The notes under the pieces: generated by a model
The model's database searches: none
Told to the model about the DNA's origin: nothing
Seen by the model: the letters and a program-made list of their open reading frames with translations, nothing else
Shown: positions 39,301-47,052 of the stretch, in pieces
Numbering within the stretch: position 1 is the stretch's first letter
Layout of the letters: every line of letters begins with the position of its first letter
NCBI RefSeq assembly: GCF_001028135.1
Contig: NZ_LDNM01000044.1
Coordinates: forward strand, 1 to 64,000
Reading direction: 5' to 3'
Origin: Xenorhabdus griffiniae
GTDB taxonomy: Bacteria > Pseudomonadota > Gammaproteobacteria > Enterobacterales > Enterobacteriaceae
Length of the DNA stretch: 64,000 nucleotides
Translations under genes and position numbers: made by a program

Positions 39301-42300
39301 TGTTTAACTGGTATTGCATGGATGATGTGCTAGAGGCAGGGGTTATTGAGTCGCTGTTTGCCGCTTATGACGCGCTGTTAGTGCAAATTTGCCACCAGCC
39401 TGAACGCATGGCGTATTATGATCTGCATACGCCACCGTCTGGTCATACGCGTTATGACTTCTGGCCGCAACACCCTGAATTGCGTCAGGCCGAACACTAT
39501 CTGCGTACTAAACCTGAAATACGGCTGGCAGAAATTCAGCCTCGTCAGGACGATACACAAGGTTACAACCTGTGGTTGGTTGCAGAAGATCATTTGCCAT
39601 TATCACTGCCAGAACCACGGGTTATCAACACCGACACCTTACCGCTACCCACGTTAGCAGAACAACAAGCGTTTGAGCGCTCCTGGCAACATATTGAGCA
39701 ACAAGCGTTATTTGGCCTGAGCCAGACCTTACTGCGCCATAACTTATTCACTGCTGCACAACAATATCACTCTCGTGAAGAGATTGAACAACGCTTACAA
39801 CTGGCGCCACAGTATCAACGCCTGCTGACTCAATGGCTGACGTTATTCAATAATCAGGGGTTTATTGAAAAAAACGCTGACGGATATCGTTGCCTGCAAC
39901 CACTTAGCCATGTTCCGGTCCCTACAGCAAAACTGGATGATGCAGTATGGTGTCAAACCATTAGTCGTTATGTCTCAACCTGCATCGAACAACATGACTC
40001 CCTGCTTGCCGGACGTGGTAATGCATTGGAGCTGCTGTTCGCCGAGAAACAAATCACAACCAGCCTCTACAGTGAGAACCCCGCATTACGTTGCCTGAAC
40101 CAGGCTGCCGCTGAAATTGTCCGGCAATTGAGCCAGACATCCGAACATTTCTCTGTACTGGAAGTTGGTGCAGGAACCGGAGCAACCTCAGAGAAGGTAC
40201 TGGCACACAATGCACACGCCATTCAAAGCTACCACTTTACGGATGTTTCACCGCTATTCCTGGATGATGCCCGCCAGTTACTCAATCATTACGGAGAAAC
40301 GGTAAAATTTGCCCTGTTCGATATTAACCAGCGTATTGATTTTAGTCAGCACCCGGCATCCGGTTATGACCTGATTATGGCGGTTAACGTATTACATGAT
40401 GCGATCCATCTGAGAAATACCCTGCGACGCCTCTCCCGTTTATTGAAAGCCGGTGGCGGGTTGCTGATTATTGAATCCACCAAACGCGAAAGTGCCATGC
40501 AACTCACCAGTGTCGGATTTATTGAAGGTATTAACGCCTGGGTTGACGATCGCGGTGGTGATCACGGTAATAGTGCATTGATGGAACTTGCAGGCTGGCG
40601 TCAGTGCCTGACGCAATCCGGTTATCGGGTTGCATTGGAATGGCCGGGGCAAAACGGGCCAGAACTGCATCAACAACTGATCCTGGCACGGGCTGAACAA
40701 CAAGCTCGGCTTAATATCAGCGAAATAGCAGCCCGATTTTCCACCTTGCCTTACTCATTGCATATTCAACAGCAAGAGCAATTGCCGTTGATGGTGACAG
40801 CGAAAGAGAGCATGGTACAACCGTTAATCACGAAAACCGGACAACCAGAAACAGAAGATGCCCCGCTTCATGATATTGAACAACAAGTCATTGCGCTCTG
40901 GCGTTCACTGCTGCCTCAGTCAATACAGCGTCACAGTGACTTTTTCCAAAGTGGCGGAGACAGTCTGATTGCCACCCGAATGGTGGTGCAATTACGCCGC
41001 CAGGGTTACGAACAAGCCAGTCTGCAACAGCTATTCGAACACCCTGAGTTGAGTGAATTTTGCCGTACTCTGCGGGTAGCCGAACCCCGTTCAGCGCCAC
41101 TTGCGATACCGCCTCAAACTGAACCGGCATCTGAGCAGATTTTGCCACTTACCGCACTGCAATACGCTTATTGGCTGGGAGAGAGCCAACTGTTCCAATT
41201 TGGTAACGGTATCGCGCATTTCTATGCTGAACTGGCTATCAACGGGCTTGACCTGCCTCGTTTCACCGCCGCCTGGAACCGTGTGATAAATCATCATGCG
41301 CAATTACGCGGTTATGTGAAGGAGGGGCAATATCGTATTTTGCCGGAAGTTCCCCGCTATACACCAACCGTCATTGATTGCCGTGACATGTTGTCAGATG
41401 AGCGCGAGGCGCAACTGGATCATGCCCGCAACACGCTACGTACTCAAGGCGTTCCCAGCGACAACTGGCCGCTGTTTGATTTAACCCTGTACCATACCGA
41501 TGATCAGGCATATTTATTGCATTTGACTATCGACCTGCTGGTTGCAGATGGTAAAAGCCTGACATTAATCTTGCGGGATTTACACCACGGGTATCAGGAA
41601 CCTGACTGGCAGCCAGAGCCGCCGGCAGCAACGATTGGCGACTATATTCAGGCACTGGAGAATGAGAAAACCGAAGAAACCTGGCAACAAAGCCGGCAAT
41701 ACTGGCTTGATCGCTTACCTTCGTTGCCGGATGCGCCGGTGTTACCACTGCAAGATCACCCGTCACAGCAACTCGATCAACAGTGTCTGACCGGACATAT
41801 CAGTCCACAACAATGGCAGCGTTTGCAACAACGTGCCGCAGAATACCGCGTATCACCTTCACAAGTGATGCTAACCCTATTTGCTCATGTTTTGTCCACG
41901 TGGAGCAACAACGAGCATTTCACCATCAATGTCCTGCATGGTAACCGCCTGTTAATGCCTCAGTATTGCGATACGTTAGTCGGCAATCTGTCGACCACAT
42001 CATTGCTGGAAGTGGATCTACGCAATATTACAGGGTTCAGTGATGCTGTAAGCCGGATACAACGGCAATGGCTGGCCGATCTTCAACATGCGCTGTTTGA
42101 CGGGCAACAGGTACTCAGGGAGAAAAATCAACACCGCCACAACCTAAACGCCGGTATGCCGATTGTATTCAACGATACAACCGGTACAGCGGGCAAAGGG
42201 CCATCAGGGTTGGGAACACTCAATCTCTTTGGTGCGCAAACTCCCCATGTTTATCTCGACTGTATGTTAATTTCCGGCGCAGAAGGCGGTATCACCCTAC

Positions 42301-45155
42301 AATGGGCGATCTTGCCACAATTGTTCCAGCCTCAGGTTGCAGAAAACATGTTTGCCCATTATCAAGCGTGTATCACTGCCTTGCTCGAACCGGATTATTC
42401 ATGGAGTACCCCGCTGCCTGACTGGCTGCCAGCAAACGATCGCGCTTTGTGTCAGAACAGTAATGCGACAAAAATCGTTTTTCCATCGCATACGCTCTGC
42501 TCGCTCATTGAACAGGCAGTAAATCGTTATCCTCAACGTACTGCGGTGGTCGATACCTCGCGTCAGATCGACTATCGCACTTTGTGGTCACACAGCCTGA
42601 CACTGGCAGCCCATCTGCAAGCGCAGGAAAATCAGGCTTCCTCCCTGATTGGTGTGGTCATGGAAAAAGGCTGGGAACAGGTTGTCGCCGTTCTTGCCAT
42701 TGTATTGGCAGGGCGGGCTTATCTGCCTATTGATGCCAGTTATCCGCAACAGCGGAGCCATCAGTTATTGGCATCAGGGCAAGTTGATACCGTACTGACA
42801 CAACCTAAGTTTGCTCAACAGATGAATTGGCCTGAGCATGTCTGCGTCATCTCTCTGGATGAAACATGGCTCAATAATTTACCCGTAACCGAAGAACAAC
42901 GTTTATCTGTACAGCCAGAAGATTTAGCTTATGTTATCTTCACCTCCGGCTCGACCGGAAAACCCAAAGGCGTAATGATAGACCATCGGGGTGCTGTCAA
43001 CACGATCCTTGATATTAATCAACGTATTGCACTCAATGAGCACGACAGTGTGCTGGCAATATCAGAGTTAACCTTCGATCTTTCCGTTTATGACCTCTTC
43101 GGCACGTTGAGCCGTGGAGCAAAACTGGTTATTCCTGCACCTGGGGACACTAAACAACCTGACAAACTGCTGGCATGGTTACAACGAGAATCGGTAACTG
43201 TCTGGAATTCCGTGCCGGCATTTGTGCAACTGCTTGAGGAGTATGCCCGAAGCTATTCTCATTCTCTAAATCCCCTGAATAGCCTGCGCTGGATATTGAT
43301 GAGTGGTGACTGGATCCCCACCCATTTGCCGGCAAAATTGTCTGCTCTTCACCCTGCGCTTAACCTGCTCAGTTTGGGCGGCGCAACCGAAGCATCAATA
43401 TGGTCTATTGCTTATCCTATCGCACAGGTTGAGCCTCATTGGTGCAGCATCCCCTATGGCAAGCCTTTAGCCAATCAGACTTTCTACGTGCTTAATTCAG
43501 CACTGTCACCTTGTCCAGTCTGGGTAACCGGCGAGCTTTATATTGGTGGAAGTGGGCTTGCCCTGGGTTATTGGAATGATACAGAAAAAACGCAACAAGC
43601 CTTTATCATCCATCCCCAAACGGGCGAACGGCTCTACCGTACCGGTGATTTAGGTCGCTGGCGGCCAGACGGTAATATCGAATTTTTAGGGCGTAATGAT
43701 CACCAGATTAAAATTCGTGGCTACCGGATTGAACCGGGCGAAATCGAGCATCGCTTATGTGAACACCCTGCGATACAACAAGCGATAGTTTTTGCACATA
43801 CGACGTCAAACGGTGCATTGCAGCTCGTCGCTGGCTTACGTTTAACCGGTACTGCGCCAGTTTCTGCCGAACTGTTACCGATACTGCCTCACTGGTTGCA
43901 GCAAACCTTGCCGGTTTGGATGTGTCCACAGCGCTTTATTATTCTCGATACGATACCTGTATCCGACAACGGTAAAATCGACAGACGTACCTTGATGACT
44001 CTGGTTGAAAAAGCGCAAGAAGGTGATTCAGCACCATCGGTGACGCTCAGCGCGACAGGACAAACGGTATTAAACCTTTGGGAATCAGTCTTAGAGCAAC
44101 AAAATATTAACATACACGAGAGTTTCTTTACTCTTGGCGGGGATTCTCTGGCCGCAGTACGATTAATGGTGCAAATCAATCAGACAGTTAATCGCCAATA
44201 CCCCCTCAGCCTGTTGCAAACTTACGATACCGTACATTCACTGGCGGAATTTATTGAACACCAACCAGAAAATATTTGTCAGGGCGTGGTACTGAACAAG
44301 GGAAACATTGAACAATCTGCCTTAGAACAATCTGCCGCCTTAGAACAAGCTACCTTAGAACAAGCTACCTTGTTTATCGTCCATCCAATTGGGGGACACC
44401 TGTTGGGATATCGTCATTTGGCAGCTAATTGGGGTGCCCAGCGTCTGATTGGTCTGGCATTTGCACCAGAGAGCATGAATATCGATAAACCTTCTGTCGC
44501 TACGCTGGCTGCTGATTACATCAGACAAATCCGTAAGTTCCAACCTACAGGACCTTATGCACTGGCGGGTTGGTCTTTCGGTGGATTAGTGGCCTATGAA
44601 ATGGCTCATCAATTACGTGCTGCCGGTGAAAGCGTTTCTGACTGCATCCTGATTGATAGTTTCGCACCGAATGTGCGCACGGGTCTGACGCTGGATGATG
44701 CATTCTGTCATCGTCATTTCCTGCTCGATTTGCAGGGACAATTCCCGGGTCTCGAACTGAATAACAGCGCGATTGCAGCAAACACGGAAACCTTCCTGCA
44801 AGCATTACACCAAGCCTTACCGCAATCTGCCCAGATTGATGACTCACTGGCTGAGCTTTATGCCATCTGGCAGCATAATCTGCGGGCATTGCTTGACTAT
44901 TGTCCACCCCGGACTTCACAACCTTTCTGCCTTATCCGGGCAAAGCAGGCATTGCCTGATTTTATGGATTACCTCGATCCAACAACCCTCACCGCAACTG
45001 ATCTTGGTTGGCGAGCTTTCGGGCCAGTCAATGTGACACAACTTGATGGTGATCATTACAGCCTATTCCACAAACATGTCGGCTCTCTGGTTGCGTGCCT
45101 GAAAAACATCCTGAGTTCAGTGCCAACAGTTGAACCGGTTAAGGAGAACATATGA
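33330..45155 (+). CDS. irp1: HMWP1-like PKS/NRPS with extra module: KS-AT-KR-ACP-Cy-MT-PCP-Cy-A-PCP-TE
   Basis: A 3941-residue hybrid enzyme, about 780 longer than yersiniabactin HMWP1. Order: KS (Cys183 in TACSSS), AT (Ser630 in GHSVGE), a 145-residue stretch (about 895-1040) without a SAM motif where HMWP1 has its first C-methyltransferase, KR (GGMGGIG at 1238, GAYAIAN), ACP (Ser1526), Cy3 (D1722, D1727), methyltransferase (VLEVGAGTG near 2276), PCP (Ser2545), Cy4 (D2735, D2740), adenylation (about 3054-3553; residues D, L, Y, N, M, S, L, I, W indicate cysteine), PCP (Ser3606), thioesterase (Ser3749 in GWSFGG, His3909). The final Cy-A-PCP is absent from HMWP1. It should add a malonyl unit reduced to an alcohol, a methylated thiazoline and a fourth cysteine ring, then release the chain. 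Confidence 0.95.
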   Translation: MTHLTPHYDNCDPIAVIGLACRFPQAPDSDTFWHNLQHGVECTKTLSRQTLLDAGISPELIDSENFVNQAAILENAEQFDASLFGYSRQEAEMLDPQQRLFLQTAWHALEHAGYAPRHVPLKTGVFGSSRISTWPSWSQFAMTDAGKVKGLQALMSNDKDYLATRTAYKLNLKGPALTVQTACSSSLVAVHMACENLRSGECDMALAGGVAVSFPQESGYLYQPGMIFSPDGHCRPFDSQANGTYGGNGVGIVALKRLSDALRDGDPIMAVLRGSAINNDGNEKVGFTAPSVKGQHRVISEALQLADVSIDDVGMIEAHGTGTPLGDPIEVDALRTVFSDRSGSVPPCYLGSVKSNIGHLDTAAGIASLIKAVLAVWQGYIPPTLNVQQPNPALRLQESPFRLATQGQRWTQELRTAGVSSFGIGGTNCHIVVQSLPTELHRRRINHSPTAPLLLSAASEASLRQLAQRYTAALNNTPEHDTDLAWTALQGRDLSLPWRLALTLAPQDSEKNVESLSAFANNIATPNIFSGQTKNENKQLWQFSGQGCQWAGMGKAMYASSPVFSAMLDRCCAACATELALPLKAVMFGEHDADLATTEYAQPAIVAHQIALAAHWRALGLKPDYILGHSVGEFAAAVVAGILTPEQVMPLVAVRGKLMQSCSQGGAMLAIFANEEDISPFTDSLSLDLAVCNGPQHWVWAGKETEIAILTQRLEQQQIRYQHLDVACAAHSAMLEPVLAEFSLYCSRLQPASGEIPLISTLTANLAEDEQLGAPDYWRNHMRHTVRYHQAIEFARQQGVALFMEFGADAPLTGIGRRASLPQETWIASAYRQSSPEADQQTALMQLYCAGAQLDWPHLFPFTGVKCHAPLYPFDEQHYRFSATELPVSKTEPLLANTKLDVNSLLDPAIEQNADAAILRALYTDALIYQCHGREAEQGFSAIDTIRAGRLQPCWRALLEQLLSHCVQQGYYQEISAPTVSKIYRPYRALPYARRRLLEAGLFTAFPALIYAGERLFALLSDRADLPRQSVASRSVTKTWLPAPQPCPDTHYALHWRTINTANIPGSSTRYTLRSSTANGGVINHWRHGIHLQPENGNRLLLLEGNEVTELCDQVISELKRDETAPLTVVTCCAQAGSTLLKEDINPAQYAIWALLRVAVEEYPHRRIQAIDIADIYDTDALSLALGYLDARNYGHHRWLRVRGNQIAVPVLQRQSLSQPLSQQPISIPHQGWHIITGGMGGIGRISIRWLLTQGARKIAVFARRKHADWDDFVQELSLSSECEIRWINLDVTDTPALLNAVQALAQEDRIAGAIHAAGIADHTPLAELERQHLSHVLSVKAHSATALQTALQQHHAQYLLLHASAASMLGAQGQGAYAIANACLESLALTAPNQLMVKTLVWGVWGGIGMASDRRLVEKLAQDGMLPFSTNEGIWHLHQSLYTVSPCYLAMRLDEHHPDISRRLQTDVPPIIAKSASSLPADNTRYLDSEQRLNWLRQRIATLLRLEQPERLDPRQDLLQFGLDSLLFLELNAAIHQQFGFRLTAGLAYQNMTPEGLNTLIGEALPEQPIISSQPEVIIDNSRRHAPFPLTPIQHAYWIGRTQAIDFGGVACHVLFEWDLALDNFDIPRFEQAWNALIQRHGMLRMIVDEDGQQRILPETPWYVLSQADLRTRDDTACEQALAQRRHTLSYQVPPAEQWPLFDVSVSLLPNERCRLHMNLDLLQFDVQSFRIMMDDLQLAYHQQPLVPQAFTFRDYVMAEHAQRESKEWRASWAYWQEQLLSLPPAPRLPLESRLSQPQLSQRNQPQFTTYEGRVAQSDWQHLKQCWKKWGVTPSAGLLTLFAHTLEWYSRHPLFTLNLTFFNRQPFHPEVQELIGDFTSVMLMDFDLRKTTSLRASMEKTQALLWQRLSHSHVNGVEVLRELGRQKNGETQSRQPLTPVVFTSMLGMAQDGVAIKQSITQLLGDPVFVLSQTPQVWLDHQVMEVDGDLLFNWYCMDDVLEAGVIESLFAAYDALLVQICHQPERMAYYDLHTPPSGHTRYDFWPQHPELRQAEHYLRTKPEIRLAEIQPRQDDTQGYNLWLVAEDHLPLSLPEPRVINTDTLPLPTLAEQQAFERSWQHIEQQALFGLSQTLLRHNLFTAAQQYHSREEIEQRLQLAPQYQRLLTQWLTLFNNQGFIEKNADGYRCLQPLSHVPVPTAKLDDAVWCQTISRYVSTCIEQHDSLLAGRGNALELLFAEKQITTSLYSENPALRCLNQAAAEIVRQLSQTSEHFSVLEVGAGTGATSEKVLAHNAHAIQSYHFTDVSPLFLDDARQLLNHYGETVKFALFDINQRIDFSQHPASGYDLIMAVNVLHDAIHLRNTLRRLSRLLKAGGGLLIIESTKRESAMQLTSVGFIEGINAWVDDRGGDHGNSALMELAGWRQCLTQSGYRVALEWPGQNGPELHQQLILARAEQQARLNISEIAARFSTLPYSLHIQQQEQLPLMVTAKESMVQPLITKTGQPETEDAPLHDIEQQVIALWRSLLPQSIQRHSDFFQSGGDSLIATRMVVQLRRQGYEQASLQQLFEHPELSEFCRTLRVAEPRSAPLAIPPQTEPASEQILPLTALQYAYWLGESQLFQFGNGIAHFYAELAINGLDLPRFTAAWNRVINHHAQLRGYVKEGQYRILPEVPRYTPTVIDCRDMLSDEREAQLDHARNTLRTQGVPSDNWPLFDLTLYHTDDQAYLLHLTIDLLVADGKSLTLILRDLHHGYQEPDWQPEPPAATIGDYIQALENEKTEETWQQSRQYWLDRLPSLPDAPVLPLQDHPSQQLDQQCLTGHISPQQWQRLQQRAAEYRVSPSQVMLTLFAHVLSTWSNNEHFTINVLHGNRLLMPQYCDTLVGNLSTTSLLEVDLRNITGFSDAVSRIQRQWLADLQHALFDGQQVLREKNQHRHNLNAGMPIVFNDTTGTAGKGPSGLGTLNLFGAQTPHVYLDCMLISGAEGGITLQWAILPQLFQPQVAENMFAHYQACITALLEPDYSWSTPLPDWLPANDRALCQNSNATKIVFPSHTLCSLIEQAVNRYPQRTAVVDTSRQIDYRTLWSHSLTLAAHLQAQENQASSLIGVVMEKGWEQVVAVLAIVLAGRAYLPIDASYPQQRSHQLLASGQVDTVLTQPKFAQQMNWPEHVCVISLDETWLNNLPVTEEQRLSVQPEDLAYVIFTSGSTGKPKGVMIDHRGAVNTILDINQRIALNEHDSVLAISELTFDLSVYDLFGTLSRGAKLVIPAPGDTKQPDKLLAWLQRESVTVWNSVPAFVQLLEEYARSYSHSLNPLNSLRWILMSGDWIPTHLPAKLSALHPALNLLSLGGATEASIWSIAYPIAQVEPHWCSIPYGKPLANQTFYVLNSALSPCPVWVTGELYIGGSGLALGYWNDTEKTQQAFIIHPQTGERLYRTGDLGRWRPDGNIEFLGRNDHQIKIRGYRIEPGEIEHRLCEHPAIQQAIVFAHTTSNGALQLVAGLRLTGTAPVSAELLPILPHWLQQTLPVWMCPQRFIILDTIPVSDNGKIDRRTLMTLVEKAQEGDSAPSVTLSATGQTVLNLWESVLEQQNINIHESFFTLGGDSLAAVRLMVQINQTVNRQYPLSLLQTYDTVHSLAEFIEHQPENICQGVVLNKGNIEQSALEQSAALEQATLEQATLFIVHPIGGHLLGYRHLAANWGAQRLIGLAFAPESMNIDKPSVATLAADYIRQIRKFQPTGPYALAGWSFGGLVAYEMAHQLRAAGESVSDCILIDSFAPNVRTGLTLDDAFCHRHFLLDLQGQFPGLELNNSAIAANTETFLQALHQALPQSAQIDDSLAELYAIWQHNLRALLDYCPPRTSQPFCLIRAKQALPDFMDYLDPTTLTATDLGWRAFGPVNVTQLDGDHYSLFHKHVGSLVACLKNILSSVPTVEPVKENI

Positions 45156-46249
45156 TAACGCCACGGCGGGTTTTGATTGTCGGTTCAAAATTTGGTGAAC
45201 TGTATCTTAATGCGTTTCTACAGCCTCGGTCAGATCTGGAACTGGCCGGGATCTTGGCGCAAGGAAGCCCTCGTTCGCAGCAACTTGCCCGAGATTTCAA
45301 TGTGCCCCTCTTCCGCTCATTGGATGAATTGCCGGATGATATCGATATTGCCTGTGTGGTCATCCGTGCAGAGGTGATTGGTGGCAAAGGCGACCAATTA
45401 ACCCAGGCGTTATTGGCACGGGGTATTTCGGTCATTCAGGAACACCCTCTTGATGCAGAAGCGATCAAAAGACACCAGTCAACAGCTAGCCAGCATAATG
45501 CTATGTTTTGGGTAAACAGCTTTTACAGCCAATGCCAGGCTGGCAGAAGCTGGTTACATGCGGCTCATCAAATCAGTCTGTTATCACAGCAACGTCCGGT
45601 AAGCGGTTATCTGACAACCAGCCGCCAGTTACTCTTTTCAGCCCTTGATCTGCTGTTACAGGCCTGTCATTGTCCAGAACAGATTGAGATAGCCTATGTG
45701 GGCCAACGGAGTAACGGATTTCATTGCTTTGAACTCAGCTTTGCGGGAACCACAATAACGTTAGACGTTCAATCCTATCTGAACCCCAGCGATCCCGATA
45801 TGCACAACCTAGTTATGCATAAAATGACGCTGATCTGGCCGGCCGGTTATCTGACGCAGGAAGCCAGCTATGGCCCGGTTATCTGGACACCGGTTCTTCA
45901 TGCGCCAGACCATCTGAATAATGAACAAAGCCTTTACCTGAATGCCGGCCAGCCGGAAGGCGCTTATCTGCATCAGGCAACATCCCTAATTCTTTGTCCG
46001 GCCACGCAAAACTGGATGACCGCATTTGAATGTGATGGTGCCGCAGGTGTGGCACGACTCCTAAATGCCTTGAATTCGGTATTGAATGGGGCACGCTGCC
46101 CCCCTGCTTTTAGCTACGACTACCAATTGCGGCTGGCAGGCTTGTGGCAACAAATTTTACGCATGATGGGAGAGCCGGTTACTCAGGATCTACAGCCCCC
46201 CGTCTGGATTGATCCCGCACAATTGATACTGACGAAGGAAATATTCTGA
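45152..46249 (+). CDS. irp3: Thiazolinyl imide reductase (YbtU/Irp3-like)
   Basis: A 365-residue NADPH-dependent reductase that converts one thiazoline ring of the enzyme-bound chain to a thiazolidine, as YbtU does for yersiniabactin. An N-terminal Rossmann motif RVLIVGSKFGELYLNAF (about residues 6-22) is followed by IACVVIRAEVIGGKGDQLTQ and SVIQEHPLDA (about 100-109), both characteristic of the oxidoreductase family Gfo/Idh/MocA to which these enzymes belong. It overlaps the preceding PKS stop (ATGA) and the following thioesterase start by one base, so it is translationally coupled in the operon. Confidence 0.92.
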   Translation: MITPRRVLIVGSKFGELYLNAFLQPRSDLELAGILAQGSPRSQQLARDFNVPLFRSLDELPDDIDIACVVIRAEVIGGKGDQLTQALLARGISVIQEHPLDAEAIKRHQSTASQHNAMFWVNSFYSQCQAGRSWLHAAHQISLLSQQRPVSGYLTTSRQLLFSALDLLLQACHCPEQIEIAYVGQRSNGFHCFELSFAGTTITLDVQSYLNPSDPDMHNLVMHKMTLIWPAGYLTQEASYGPVIWTPVLHAPDHLNNEQSLYLNAGQPEGAYLHQATSLILCPATQNWMTAFECDGAAGVARLLNALNSVLNGARCPPAFSYDYQLRLAGLWQQILRMMGEPVTQDLQPPVWIDPAQLILTKEIF

Positions 46250-47052
46250 TGACGTGGAAACTCCCGGCCCATCCGATGATCCGTCCATGCCTGACGACGC
46301 ACAACAAACCTAAATATACGCTGCTCATCTGCCCCTTTGCCGGGGGCAGTACCAGTGCATTTCGGAACTGGTCCATATTGGAAAATCCAGATATTGCGGT
46401 TTCACTGGTGATTTACCCCGGACGTGACAGCCGTATGAATGAACATGCTGTTACCCGCATTACGCCATTGGCTCAGTCACTTTCTGATGTGATCAGATCA
46501 TTGACTCCCGCACAGAGAGAGAACCTGATACTGGCCGGCCACAGCATGGGAGCGCAAGTCGCTTTTGAAACCTGCCGACGCCTTGAACAACATCACTGTG
46601 CTCCTAAGGCATTGGTACTTTCGGGATGTCATGCTCCTCATCTTCAATCCCGCCGCCAACTGAGTGGATTACCGGATCATGAATTCATTGAACAACTGAT
46701 TGATATTGGCGGTTGCAGCCCGATTTTACGGGAAGATCCTGAATTACTTGCCCTGTTCTTACCCATGTTACGGGCTGATTTTTTTGCTACAGAGCACTAT
46801 TACCACGCTATTCAGCCTGATTCAGTAAAGCTACAAACCCCCACATTGTTGCTTTATGGCGATGAAGACAAAGAGGCCTCCGCTCTGGAAGTTCAGCAGT
46901 GGCACCATTGGCTTGCCAGTGACAAACAAAATCTTGCAGATTGCTGCCAGGAGATTGCCGGCGATCATTTTTACATTACGCAAAAACCACAGAATTTTAT
47001 TCTTCCCGTTACCCAATTTATGCAATATGTTTATTCAAAGGAGTTCGCATAA
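46249..47052 (+). CDS. irp4: Type II thioesterase (YbtT/Irp4-like)
   Basis: A 267-residue stand-alone alpha/beta hydrolase that clears mis-primed carrier proteins of the synthetases. The nucleophile motif is AGHSMGAQVAF (about residues 98-108), the Asp is in LLYGDEDKEA and the His in AGDHFYIT near residue 242. The oxyanion region CPFAGGSTSAFRNW near residues 27-40 is typical. It is distinct from the terminal thioesterase domain in the large synthetase. Start and stop overlap both neighbours (ATGA-type and TAATG), which fits a single operon. Confidence 0.93.
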   Translation: MTWKLPAHPMIRPCLTTHNKPKYTLLICPFAGGSTSAFRNWSILENPDIAVSLVIYPGRDSRMNEHAVTRITPLAQSLSDVIRSLTPAQRENLILAGHSMGAQVAFETCRRLEQHHCAPKALVLSGCHAPHLQSRRQLSGLPDHEFIEQLIDIGGCSPILREDPELLALFLPMLRADFFATEHYYHAIQPDSVKLQTPTLLLYGDEDKEASALEVQQWHHWLASDKQNLADCCQEIAGDHFYITQKPQNFILPVTQFMQYVYSKEFA

